This document shows, piece after piece, positions 33,550 through 41,619 of a stretch of 52,778 nt of DNA (positions are counted from its first letter, which is position 1; each line of letters opens with the position of its first letter). Under the pieces are notes generated by a model. That model was not told where the DNA came from. It did no database searches and saw only the letters and a list, made by a program, of their open reading frames with translations. The stretch comes from an uncultured Collinsella sp. (GTDB lineage: Bacteria; Actinomycetota; Coriobacteriia; Coriobacteriales; Coriobacteriaceae), in NCBI GenBank assembly GCA_905210085.1, contig CAJLVJ010000007.1:1-52778 (forward strand), in the 5' to 3' direction. The position numbers and the translations under genes are program-made.

Positions 33550-34749
33550 CTAGAGCTTGTGGTGGCGCTCTTCTTTGCGCTCCTCGGCTGCCTGCTCCTC
33601 CTGCTTAAAAGCGGGGTCGTCGGGGGTGACCAGCTCGTCCTCGTGCGTGCGCTTGTTGTAATGGTGGAGCAGCACGGGCTCAAATAGATGTAGATGCTTG
33701 GTGAAGGCCGCCGAGCCAATGGCGAGCACGGTAAAGATGAGCACGCGCATGGGCACCTCGACCTGGTTAATCGCGGCGGCGCCGGCCGAAAGCATGATGC
33801 ACCAGGCATAGATGAGCAGCACGGCCTGTTTTTGGTTGTAGCCTTCTTGGATCAGGCGGTGGTGGATGTGGCCCTTGTCGGCCTGCCCGATGCTAATGTG
33901 GGCGCGCTTGCGGCGCACAATGGCGCTAAACGTGTCGATGATGGGCACGCCGGCAACGATGAGCGGGATGATAAGCGAGGTGAGTGCGGCGGTGCGGCTC
34001 ACGTTGAGCAGCGAGATGGAGCCCAGCGCAAAGCCCAGAAGCAACGACCCCGAGTCGCCCAAGAAGATGCTTGCGGGGTTGAAGTTGTAGCGCAAAAAGG
34101 CCAGACAGGCGCCAAAGAGCGCAATGGAGAGCGCGGCGGCGTCGATGCGGCCCGAGAGAACAGCCATCGAAAACATGGTGAACGATGCGATGCCGCAGAT
34201 GCCCGTGGCCAAGCCGTCGAGGCCGTCGATGAGGTTAATGATGTTGGTGAATGCCACCAGATAGATCACGGTAATGGGGTAGGCGAGCCATCCGAGCATG
34301 ATCTCGCCGGGAGCAAACGGGTTGACGATGACGCCGATTTTTAGGCCGCCGATACAGGCGATAAGCGCGGCGAGGACTTGTCCGGCCAGCTTTTGCTTGG
34401 GCGTGAGCTGGAAGACGTCGTCGATAGCGCCGGTCGCAAAGATGACGGTAAAGGAGAGCGCCAGCATGGGGTAGCTGATGTGCAGACGGGGGTGGGGCAC
34501 CAAAACGGGCGGCCAACCCAGGTACCAGGTGCCTAGGATTTGCACAGTGCAGGCGACGACCAGGCCCAAAAACACCGCCGTTCCGCCCAAACGCGGGATG
34601 GGCTTGGTGTTGATGCGGCGCTTAGAAGGATAGTCGACGGCATCGAGCTTAATTGCCAAGCGCTTGACCAGGGGCACCGCGAGGAAGGTCGTGATAAAGG
34701 CCGCCGCTGCCACGCATAGGTACGGTATGTAGCTCGGGGATGAAGCCAT
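33550..34749 (-). CDS. WecA/TagO-type undecaprenyl-phosphate sugar-1-phosphate transferase
   Basis: Integral membrane enzyme that starts cell-wall polymer synthesis by moving GlcNAc-1-P (or similar) to undecaprenyl phosphate. The 399-aa protein has about 11 transmembrane segments, AIDDVF near residue 105, NLIDGLDGLATG near 165, FLGDSGSLLLGF near 215 and GHIHHRL near 290, as in WecA/TagO rather than MraY. The C-terminal tail is charged (EEQAAEERKEERHH). No ribosome site is clear for the ATG or for an in-frame TTG 18 bp upstream, so the start is uncertain. Confidence 0.85.
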   Translation of the reverse strand: MASSPSYIPYLCVAAAAFITTFLAVPLVKRLAIKLDAVDYPSKRRINTKPIPRLGGTAVFLGLVVACTVQILGTWYLGWPPVLVPHPRLHISYPMLALSFTVIFATGAIDDVFQLTPKQKLAGQVLAALIACIGGLKIGVIVNPFAPGEIMLGWLAYPITVIYLVAFTNIINLIDGLDGLATGICGIASFTMFSMAVLSGRIDAAALSIALFGACLAFLRYNFNPASIFLGDSGSLLLGFALGSISLLNVSRTAALTSLIIPLIVAGVPIIDTFSAIVRRKRAHISIGQADKGHIHHRLIQEGYNQKQAVLLIYAWCIMLSAGAAAINQVEVPMRVLIFTVLAIGSAAFTKHLHLFEPVLLHHYNKRTHEDELVTPDDPAFKQEEQAAEERKEERHHKL

Positions 34750-34977
34750 GAATCTAAAAACCGCCAAGCGTCGAAGGAAAAGGTCAGAAGAACGCCATGC
34801 GCAAAGGGCATAGCCGAACCATAATACTCGACCAAGGGGGGTACATGGAATTGCACGCAGCGATAATCACGCGCTTACCAGATATTGGGATGTTGTCGAT
34901 GGCTTGTCGGGATGCCGGCGGGGATCCATATGGACTGTAATGGTGATTTTCGGCAAAAGAAAACCACCCCCCACGTT

Positions 34978-35140
34978 ACGAAAATGAACCCACCTAAAAC
35001 AGGTGGGTGCCCTCATCGACTGTTCCAGCGTCCTTAACAACGAAGGATACCTGTACTAGGTACGACTGTGTGGGCTCCCTAAATAAACGCGACGGTTCAC
35101 CCAGTTGCTCCGCGGGGGGCGGAATACCTACATCATAAAG
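34978..35140 (-). ncRNA. structured RNA candidate, possibly 6S RNA
   Basis: A 510-bp gap without a gene holds several stems in series: ACCCACCT/AGGTGGGT (34988-35008, which would be the 3' hairpin on the minus strand, followed by TCATTTT), TCCTT/AAGGA (35031-35047), TACCT/AGGTA (35048-35062) and an 8-bp stem with one mismatch (35065-35072 with 35098-35105). A weak promoter TTGTAA-16-GATAAA lies just upstream on that strand. The 3' hairpin and ~160-nt length recall 6S RNA, but I cannot confirm the family or the strand. 34750-34977 shows nothing I can name. Confidence 0.4.
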
Positions 35141-35274
35141 CGGCACTTTATCGATTCCAGTCTTGACATTACAAAAATCGTGTCGGACGATTACGGCGCC
35201 TTGGGCTCGAGCCGTCTGTGGGGTTGATCCCTTTACGTTTGAGCTGCTGAATCGTTGTTTTGGAGCATGGTTTT

Positions 35275-36213
35275 ATGCCGACGTCGTTGACCGAACTTTT
35301 TTCGCCCGCCTGCCATTTGTGTCCGCGCCGTTGCGGTGCGGCGCGCGATGAGGGCGCGCACGGCGTCTGCGGTGCTAACGACACGCTCAAGGTGGCCCGC
35401 GCCGCGCTTCATATGTGGGAGGAGCCGCCTATCTCGGGCGAGGCCGGTTCGGGCACGATCTTCTTTAGCGGCTGCTCGCTCAAATGTATCTACTGCCAGA
35501 ACCACGAGATCTCGACCGGCAATTTTGGCCTTGAGATTTCGCCTGAGCGCCTGGTCGAGATTATGCTGGAACTGCAGGACCAGGGTGCCAACAACATCAA
35601 TTTGGTGACGGCGACGCACTATGCGCACCTGTTGCCTGCCGCGATTGCCGCGGCACGGGCGCGCGGACTGGTTATCCCAATCGTCTACAACACGAGTGGT
35701 TACGAGCGCGCGAGTGCCGTGGCGGCGCTGGGCGACCTGGTCGATGTGTGGCTCACCGACTTTAAATATGCCGATGCCGGGCTTGCGCAGTCGCTCTCCC
35801 ATATAAAGGATTACCCGCGTGTGGCCGTGTCGGGTCTGGCCCAGATGGCGCGCGAGATCGAGCGCCGCGGGGGAGAGTTGGTGGACGAGGACGGGCTTAT
35901 GAAGCGTGGCATGATCGTGCGTCACCTGGTGCTTCCGGGGCATGCAGACGATTCGTGTCGCGTGCTGGACCTGGTGTGGCAGACGGTGGGCGACGTGCCG
36001 ATCTCGGTTATGAACCAGTACACGCCCAATGCGCTCATGCGCGAGCAGGGCGGCGACCTGGCACGCGCCGTGACGCGTGAGGAGTACGAGCAGGTGCTCG
36101 ACCATGCCGACGACCTGGGTTTTACGACGATGTTCTGGCAAGAGGGCGGCGCGGTAGACGAGAGCTTTACCCCGGCCTTCGACACCACCGGTGTTCTTAC
36201 CAGCGCAAAGTAG
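35275..36213 (+). CDS. PflX-like radical SAM protein (COG1313 type)
   Basis: 312-aa iron-sulfur enzyme related to pyruvate formate-lyase activases. The SAM/4Fe-4S motif is C67-S-L-K-C71-I-Y-C74. An extra N-terminal cysteine set (C13, C16, C20, C32) is typical of the PflX group and may bind a second cluster. Target unknown; no glycyl-radical enzyme is next to it. Start at the ATG behind GGAG; a TTG start 15 bp upstream overlaps that site. A possible promoter, TTGACA at 35163 with GACGAT 17 bp later, lies upstream. Confidence 0.85.
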   Translation: MPTSLTELFSPACHLCPRRCGAARDEGAHGVCGANDTLKVARAALHMWEEPPISGEAGSGTIFFSGCSLKCIYCQNHEISTGNFGLEISPERLVEIMLELQDQGANNINLVTATHYAHLLPAAIAAARARGLVIPIVYNTSGYERASAVAALGDLVDVWLTDFKYADAGLAQSLSHIKDYPRVAVSGLAQMAREIERRGGELVDEDGLMKRGMIVRHLVLPGHADDSCRVLDLVWQTVGDVPISVMNQYTPNALMREQGGDLARAVTREEYEQVLDHADDLGFTTMFWQEGGAVDESFTPAFDTTGVLTSAK

Positions 36214-36223
36214 AGCGCACGCT

Positions 36224-36258
36224 GATGATTTTTCTGGGACGGGGATTAAAAAATCATC
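36224..36258. terminator. hairpin with GGGAC loop after the radical SAM gene
   Basis: GATGATTTTT pairs with AAAAATCATC around a loop containing GGGACGGGG; bidirectional terminator shape, and by its core a possible member of the REP families in this window. Confidence 0.65.
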
Positions 36259-36323
36259 GAGAGGATTGCTTGCTCGAACAGTAGTCAAAAAAGCCGCGTC
36301 CCAAAAAGACTGGGTATTGGGCG

Positions 36324-36351
36324 TTGACAGTTGGCGAGCCGTAGGTAAAAT
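36324..36351 (+). promoter_or_regulatory. promoter of the tRNA-Ala gene
   Basis: Consensus TTGACA, 16-bp spacer, TAAAAT; the predicted start is a few bases before the mature tRNA 5' end. Confidence 0.8.
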
Positions 36352-36364
36352 ATGAACTTGTCCT

Positions 36365-36437
36365 GGGGACGTAGCTCAGTTGGGAGAGCGCTGCCGTCGC
36401 ATGGCAGAGGCCGAGGGTTCGACTCCCTTCGTCTCCA
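36365..36437 (+). tRNA. tRNA-Ala, anticodon CGC
   Basis: Complete cloverleaf: 7-bp acceptor stem GGGGACG/CGTCTCC with the G3-U70 pair that marks alanine tRNAs, D-arm GCTC..GAGC, anticodon stem CTGCC/GGCAG with loop GTCGCAT (CGC at 34-36), T-arm GAGGG-TTCGACT-CCCTT, discriminator A. The 3' end is followed by CCC, so CCA is not fully encoded. Confidence 0.95.
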
Positions 36438-36451
36438 CCCTTGGATTTGAT

Positions 36452-36483
36452 AAGCCGCTGACATTGTGTCGGCGGCTTTTTTT
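36452..36483 (+). terminator. Rho-independent terminator after tRNA-Ala
   Basis: 11-bp stem AAGCCGCTGAC with GTCGGCGGCTT and a run of seven T. The next gene's ribosome site starts right after it. Confidence 0.85.
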
Positions 36484-36501
36484 AAAAGAAAGGGCTATAC
36501 C

Positions 36502-36960
36502 ATGGCCGAGCTTGAGTCCCAACCATTGTCCGACGAGGAGCGCGCTGAGTTGGAAGAGCTCCGCGCTGAGAAGGCCCGCCGCGAGGCTCGGGAAGAGGCC
36601 CGTCGCGAGCGTGAGGAGCTGGCTGCCCTGCGCGCCGAGCGTGCGAAGGCCGAGGAGGTCGCCTCGAACGCCGCATCCGAGCGCAAGCCCGCGCCTGCAC
36701 CCAAGCCCGCTGCTGCGAAGCCTGCACCTGCCGCGCCCAAACCTCAGCCTAAAAAGGCCGCTCGTCTTAAGTCCGTCGAGCCCAAGCCGAGCCGTGACGA
36801 GATGACCTTTGCCCAGCGCATGGTTACCTCCAAGGAACCTACGGGCGAGAACGAGATCCCTGGCATGGCGCCGGCTCAAAAAATCATCATTGTCCTTGCC
36901 CTCATCGCGTTTGTCATCTTTATGGGCTACACGATCCTGACCAGCATGGGCCTGCTCTAA
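36502..36960 (+). CDS. small tail-anchored coiled-coil protein of unknown function
   Basis: 152 aa in three parts: residues 1-65 a highly charged Glu/Arg/Ala helix (coiled coil with LEELRAEKARREAREEA-like heptads), 68-100 a Pro/Ala/Lys-rich linker, and 130-152 one hydrophobic segment (IIIVLALIAFVIFMGYTIL) that would anchor the C-terminus in the membrane. No signal peptide and no known domain. ATG follows GAAAGGG. It lies alone between the tRNA and pncB. Confidence 0.7.
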   Translation: MAELESQPLSDEERAELEELRAEKARREAREEARREREELAALRAERAKAEEVASNAASERKPAPAPKPAAAKPAPAAPKPQPKKAARLKSVEPKPSRDEMTFAQRMVTSKEPTGENEIPGMAPAQKIIIVLALIAFVIFMGYTILTSMGLL

Positions 36961-37044
36961 CCGATTTGCATCGGGCGTCATGTCCGCATGCTCTGCTCTC
37001 GTCCAACCCTCAAATTCTGCACCACACATCCGAAAGGTCGCCCC

Positions 37045-38550
37045 ATGGCTTTGACCGATATCTCTCATCCCACCGACATCGCAATGCTCACCGATCTGTA
37101 CGAACTCACTATGGCCCAGGGCCTGTGGGAGAGCGGCAAGGCCAATGAGCAGGGTTGTTTTACCGCGTTTTACCGCGACCATCCCTTTGGCAGCGCCTAT
37201 GCCGTCATGTGCGGCACCGCCGAGCTGCCCGAGCTAGTCGAGAATCTGCGCTTTACGCCCGAGGATATCGACTACCTCGCCTCGCTCCAGGCCCCGGCCG
37301 GCGGCGCGATGTTCAAGTCCGCATTCCTCGACTACCTGCGCGATTTTCGTGCGCATGTAAATATCGACGCCGTCCCCGAGGGCGAGCTCGTCTTTCCACG
37401 CGAGCCCATGGTGCGCGTCACCGGTCCTGCGCTCGAGTGCCAGCTGCTTGAGACGGCGCTGCTCAACATCGTCGGGTTCCAGACACTTGTCGCCACCAAG
37501 ACGGCGCGAGTGGTGCTGGCGGCGGACGGCCGTCCCGTGGCCGAGTTTGGCCTGCGCCGAGCCCAGGGTCCCGATGGCGGCCTGGCCGTTGCGCGCGCGA
37601 GCTACGTCGCCGGCTGCTCCTCTACGTCCAATGTGCTCGCCGGCCGCCGCTACGGTATTCCCGTCTTTGGCACGCATGCGCACAGCTGGGTGATGAGCTT
37701 CGATTCCGAGCTCGAGGCCTTCCGCGCCTTTGCCAAGTCGAGCCCCAAGAACTGCACGCTGCTCATCGACACCTACGATGTGCGCGAGGGCTGCGAGCAT
37801 GCCATTACGGTTGCCAAGGAGATGGAGGCGGCGGGCGAGCGCCTGTCGGCTATTCGCATTGACTCGGGCGACCTCGCCAAGCTCTCCAAGTATGTCCGCG
37901 GTCGTTTCGATGCCGAGGGCCTGCCCTATGTGGGGATCTCGGTTTCTAACGATCTGGATGAGTACACGATTCAGTCGCTGCTCGACCAGGGCGCGCCTAT
38001 CGATAGCTTTGGCGTGGGCACCAAGCTCGCGACCTGCTACGACCAGCCGGCGCTGGGCGGCGTGTACAAGCTTTCCGCCCGTCGTGCGAGCGAGGCCGAC
38101 CCGTGGACGCCGGTGGTCAAGCTCTCCGAGCAGCCCTACAAGCGCACGATCCCGGGCGTGCAGCGCGTGCGCCGTTATTACGACGGCTTTGGCGGCCCGG
38201 TCTGCGACATGATCTACGACGAGGACCATCTGGTGGGGGAGGGCGCCGCGCGCGGCAATACCCTCGTGGCCGTGAATGATGCCGCCCTGGTGACCGACGT
38301 GTCGGAGCTTGAGTATCGCGAGCTGCTGGTGCCGATCGTGCGCGATGGCAGTGCAGTGGCTCCGCGTGAGAGCATCCAGGACGCGCGCGAGCGCTGTGTT
38401 TGGGCGCTCGATCATCTGGACGCAGCTTTCAAGCGCTTCCTGTACCCGCAGACCTATGTGGTGGGCATGGAGCAGGGCCTGGCTCAGGTGCGCGACGAGC
38501 TCGTGCGCAAGAATATGGCCGCGGCCTCGGCTTTCCCCTGGGCAAAATGA
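37045..38550 (+). CDS. pncB: PncB, nicotinate phosphoribosyltransferase
   Basis: Salvage of nicotinate to NAMN with PRPP and ATP, the first step of the Preiss-Handler route to NAD. The 501-aa protein has MLTDLYELTMAQGLWESG at the start, FGLRRAQGPDGG near residue 172, GTHAHSWVMSF with the regulatory His near 210, and IRIDSGDLAKLS near 272. It belongs to the longer bacterial PncB type. ATG follows AAAGG with an 8-nt gap. Followed 80 bp later by proB, perhaps cotranscribed. Confidence 0.92.
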   Translation: MALTDISHPTDIAMLTDLYELTMAQGLWESGKANEQGCFTAFYRDHPFGSAYAVMCGTAELPELVENLRFTPEDIDYLASLQAPAGGAMFKSAFLDYLRDFRAHVNIDAVPEGELVFPREPMVRVTGPALECQLLETALLNIVGFQTLVATKTARVVLAADGRPVAEFGLRRAQGPDGGLAVARASYVAGCSSTSNVLAGRRYGIPVFGTHAHSWVMSFDSELEAFRAFAKSSPKNCTLLIDTYDVREGCEHAITVAKEMEAAGERLSAIRIDSGDLAKLSKYVRGRFDAEGLPYVGISVSNDLDEYTIQSLLDQGAPIDSFGVGTKLATCYDQPALGGVYKLSARRASEADPWTPVVKLSEQPYKRTIPGVQRVRRYYDGFGGPVCDMIYDEDHLVGEGAARGNTLVAVNDAALVTDVSELEYRELLVPIVRDGSAVAPRESIQDARERCVWALDHLDAAFKRFLYPQTYVVGMEQGLAQVRDELVRKNMAAASAFPWAK

Positions 38551-38630
38551 TCAGCATGCGACGGAAGATAACGGATCATTTTCTCGCTTGCCCGTTCGCC
38601 CGTTCGCTGAACAGTTGATTGGTTTGACGT

Positions 38631-39758
38631 ATGACGACTTCTTATAAAACGATGGCGGTAAAGATCGGTTCGTCCACGGTGGTGGGCGCCGATGGCAAGG
38701 TCAACCGCGCCTTTATCGGCGGACTTGCCGATCAAGCCGCAGCGCTGCGCAAGCTCGGCTGGCGTCTGGTCGTGGTGAGCTCGGGCGCTATTGCCTGTGG
38801 CTATCCCGTGTTGGGCTTCGACCGCAAGCCGGTCGGCGACCTTCCGAGCCTGCAGGCCTGCGCCTCGGCTGGTCAGTGCATCATCTCGTCGGCCTACGAC
38901 GAGGAGTTCCATGCGCGCGACCTGCTCACCTCGCTCGTGCTGCTCACACGTCACGACACGGCGCGTCGCACGTCCTACCTGCACGCGCGCGACGCCCTGC
39001 TGCGTCTGGTGGAGCTGGGCGTGGTGCCGGTCGTCAACGAGAACGACACCGTTACCGTCGACGAGATCAAGTTTGGCGACAACGACACACTGGCGGCGCT
39101 CGTGAGCTGCCTGGTATCTGCCGATCTGTGCGTGACGCTCTCGGACATCGATGGTCTCTATACTGCCAATCCGCATGAGGACCCCACGGCCGAGTTTGTT
39201 CCTGTCGTGCATAAGATCGATGCCAAGATTATTGCCTCGGCGGGCGATTCTTCCACATCGGTGGGCACGGGCGGCATGATTACCAAGATCCGCGCGAGCC
39301 GCATCCTGATGACGGCGGGCATTCAGAGCGTGATTTGCTCGGGCGAGGAGCCCGATGCGCTCGTGCGCCTCGCCCGCGGCGAGAGCGTGGGCACGCTGTT
39401 CGATCCGCCGGCGGAGCGTCTGGACATCGCGCCCCGCAAGCTGTGGATCGCGCTGGGCGACAAGGCACATGGGTCGGTGACGGTTGATGATGGTGCTGCG
39501 AAGGCGCTGGTTAGCCGTGGCTCTTCCTTGCTTGCGGTGGGTATTCGCGAGGTCGATGGCCAGTTTGCCGAGGGCGATGTGCTCGATGTGTGCGATCCGA
39601 GCGGTATGGTCGTCGCCCGCGGTATCGCCGAGGCCGATTCGGACGTGCTGGAACTTGCTGCCGGCCGCCGTCAGGACCAAATCGCCAGCAACCGCCTGCT
39701 CGCAAACCTGGCCGAGAAGCCCGCGATCCATCGAGATAACTTGATTGTGTTTGCCTAA
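38631..39758 (+). CDS. proB: ProB, glutamate 5-kinase
   Basis: First enzyme of proline synthesis, phosphorylating glutamate. The 375-aa protein has VKIGSSTV at the start, VVSSGAIACG near 45, VNENDTVTVDEIKFGDNDTLAALV near 135, GTGGMITK near 215 and a C-terminal PUA domain (~275-355). No clear ribosome site precedes either the ATG used or the ATG 21 bp downstream. The partner proA lies 1.9 kb away on the same strand. Confidence 0.92.
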   Translation: MTTSYKTMAVKIGSSTVVGADGKVNRAFIGGLADQAAALRKLGWRLVVVSSGAIACGYPVLGFDRKPVGDLPSLQACASAGQCIISSAYDEEFHARDLLTSLVLLTRHDTARRTSYLHARDALLRLVELGVVPVVNENDTVTVDEIKFGDNDTLAALVSCLVSADLCVTLSDIDGLYTANPHEDPTAEFVPVVHKIDAKIIASAGDSSTSVGTGGMITKIRASRILMTAGIQSVICSGEEPDALVRLARGESVGTLFDPPAERLDIAPRKLWIALGDKAHGSVTVDDGAAKALVSRGSSLLAVGIREVDGQFAEGDVLDVCDPSGMVVARGIAEADSDVLELAAGRRQDQIASNRLLANLAEKPAIHRDNLIVFA

Positions 39759-39861
39759 CGGGTCGACGCTGCGCGCCTTCGATCTGCAACGTGCATGGTA
39801 CAAAATCATCAGGGCAATTGTGTCCTGCTGCAGCCATGTCCGGACTGGCTGCCACAAAATG

Positions 39862-39999
39862 GGCCCATTTACTACGTTTTATGGGTTATCGGTAACCATG
39901 CCGAGAATTACAAAAAGAAAACCGCAGGTAGAACGCCTGCGGTTTTGCCTATTTACGGTATCTGGTTGGGTCATGCGGGTGAAACGTAGTAGATGGGCC
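39862..39999. mobile_element. MITE-like element A (138 bp)
   Basis: Terminal inverted repeats of 19 bp (39862-39880 with 39981-39999, 17 matches) contain TTTACTACGTTT. Inside is a bidirectional terminator-like hairpin AAAACCGCAGG/CCTGCGGTTTT (39918-39946). It shares end and interior words with element B at 46490. No coding capacity. It sits between proB and the opposite-strand hydrolase. Confidence 0.6.
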
Positions 40000-40038
40000 G
40001 CTTTCGTGGCGAGGGGCGTCATCCGGCGCTCGGGTATT

Positions 40039-40087
40039 CGGCACTTGGGGACGTTCCTTTTGTGCCGGCAGTTGGGGACACTCCTTT
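40039..40087 (+). repeat. REP-like repeat, GGCAC..GGGGAC family
   Basis: CGGCACTTGGGGACGTTCCT followed 27 bp on by CGGCAGTTGGGGACACTCCT, nearly the same as the array at 6753. It ends 1 bp from the stop codon of the hydrolase gene. Confidence 0.8.
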
Positions 40088-40088
40088 G

Positions 40089-41507
40089 CTAGAAGATCTG
40101 GCGCAGGTCTCCGCGGTTGAGGGCTTCGTCGAAGAGGTGCTTGAACACCACGCTGCCGTGCAGGCCATCGTGCTCGAACTCGTTGGTCACCCAGGCATGT
40201 GAGTTGCCCACGCGGCTGAGCGTGTCGAGCTGCAAGCCCGAATCTACGTACATGTCGTCGAAATAAACCGCGGCCTGGAGTGGCACCTCGTTGCATGCCA
40301 GGCGCTGTGGGCCGTAGATCTTGTCCCAGCTCGTGTCTTCCATCAGTAGATCCATCGCGGGCTTGAAGGGCTTGAGCTCGGGCATCTGCTCAAACATCCA
40401 CGGGAACATGGCCTCGCCGGTAAACATGAGCGGGCGCGCGAGCGTGTCGAACTCGGCACGGTGTGCCTTCTCTTCTGCCGCGGCCCAGCGAATGGGCATG
40501 GTGTCGCCGTCGGCGTAGATGAACTCCTGCAGCGTCCAGTACAGCGGGTTTGTACGCGTGTTGGTGCGCTCGAAAGCGCGCATCAAAAAGCTGTCGGATA
40601 TCGAGGTTCCGCAGCTCAGCGTGCCGTCGCCGTCAACAAAAGCATGGTCGATAATCCAGTGCATGCGCTCAAAGCTCGGCTTCATGCCAAAGTCGCTGCC
40701 CATGAGCTGCAGGCGCTCCACCGTCATCGGCGAGCCGTCGGGCAGCACGGGCTTTTGCTCCTCGATCGCATCGGCCAGTGCCGCCACGCGCTCGACATCG
40801 GCGGGGTAGCGGTCGTAGTACTGCTGCGTCTTGGCTGCCATGCGCGGGAAGGTGTGCGCGTAAACCTCGCTGGCGCTCGCTGGCACGTGCGGAATGCCGC
40901 CGCAGGTAAAGCTTGCCGCCACGCCCTCGGGGAAGAGCGACAGATAGCTCAACGTTAAAAAGCCGCCGTAGCTCTGGCCGAGTGTGACCCAGGGCTTGCC
41001 GCCAAAGCCCACCAGGCGCAGGTACTCAAAATCGCGCACGATGGAGCTGGCGAGGTGGCGCTTGAGGAAGTCCGCCTGCGAGCGGGCCGCATCGGAGCCT
41101 GCCGCCTCGGCGCGCTCGCCCAGTGCGGCAATCGTGCGCCCGTCTACACAGCTGCTGCGTCCGGTACCGCGCTGGTCGGGCAGGACGACGCGGAAGTGCT
41201 TGACGGCCTCCTCGATCCAGCCATCGCTTGTGGGCGACAGCGGACGCGGGCTCTCGCCGCCGGGGCCGCCCTGCAAAAACAGGAGCAGCGGCAGATCGTC
41301 GTTGATGCGGTCGGGCGCGCAAACCACGCGGTAGAAGAGCTTGATGCTCTCGGGCGCGCCGGCGATTGGTGCCGGCATAGCGCCGCGGCGCATGGTGCTG
41401 CCGACGGCCAGGAGCATCGGCTCCAGGCCGCGCCAGTCAAGGGGGACGTCGATGCTGTGGTCCTCGACATAAAGGCCGGGGACGTGGTACGAAGTGATGA
41501 GGGCCAT
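40089..41507 (-). CDS. alpha/beta hydrolase, proline iminopeptidase-like (S33)
   Basis: 472-aa serine hydrolase resembling the larger prolyl aminopeptidases. Oxyanion motif FLQGGPGGESP near 92, DQRGTGRSS near 130, nucleophile G-Q-S-Y-G-G near 190, candidate Asp in YVDSGLQ near 430, and the C-terminal His in NSHAWVTNEFEHDGLHG. It would release N-terminal Pro or similar residues from peptides. ATG follows GGAAGA; a longer frame extends 27 codons upstream. Opposite-strand gene lying between proB and proA, possibly linked through proline supply, though chance insertion is equally possible. Confidence 0.82.
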   Translation of the reverse strand: MALITSYHVPGLYVEDHSIDVPLDWRGLEPMLLAVGSTMRRGAMPAPIAGAPESIKLFYRVVCAPDRINDDLPLLLFLQGGPGGESPRPLSPTSDGWIEEAVKHFRVVLPDQRGTGRSSCVDGRTIAALGERAEAAGSDAARSQADFLKRHLASSIVRDFEYLRLVGFGGKPWVTLGQSYGGFLTLSYLSLFPEGVAASFTCGGIPHVPASASEVYAHTFPRMAAKTQQYYDRYPADVERVAALADAIEEQKPVLPDGSPMTVERLQLMGSDFGMKPSFERMHWIIDHAFVDGDGTLSCGTSISDSFLMRAFERTNTRTNPLYWTLQEFIYADGDTMPIRWAAAEEKAHRAEFDTLARPLMFTGEAMFPWMFEQMPELKPFKPAMDLLMEDTSWDKIYGPQRLACNEVPLQAAVYFDDMYVDSGLQLDTLSRVGNSHAWVTNEFEHDGLHGSVVFKHLFDEALNRGDLRQIF

Positions 41508-41619
41508 GTGAGTCTTCCGTTCGTTGCGGTGTTTCGGGTTGACCAATTCTACCGCCGCGGGCGAGGCCATGCGCAAATCGGCTACCATGGTTGCAAACTT
41601 CTAGGAGAAAGGGCCGCCC

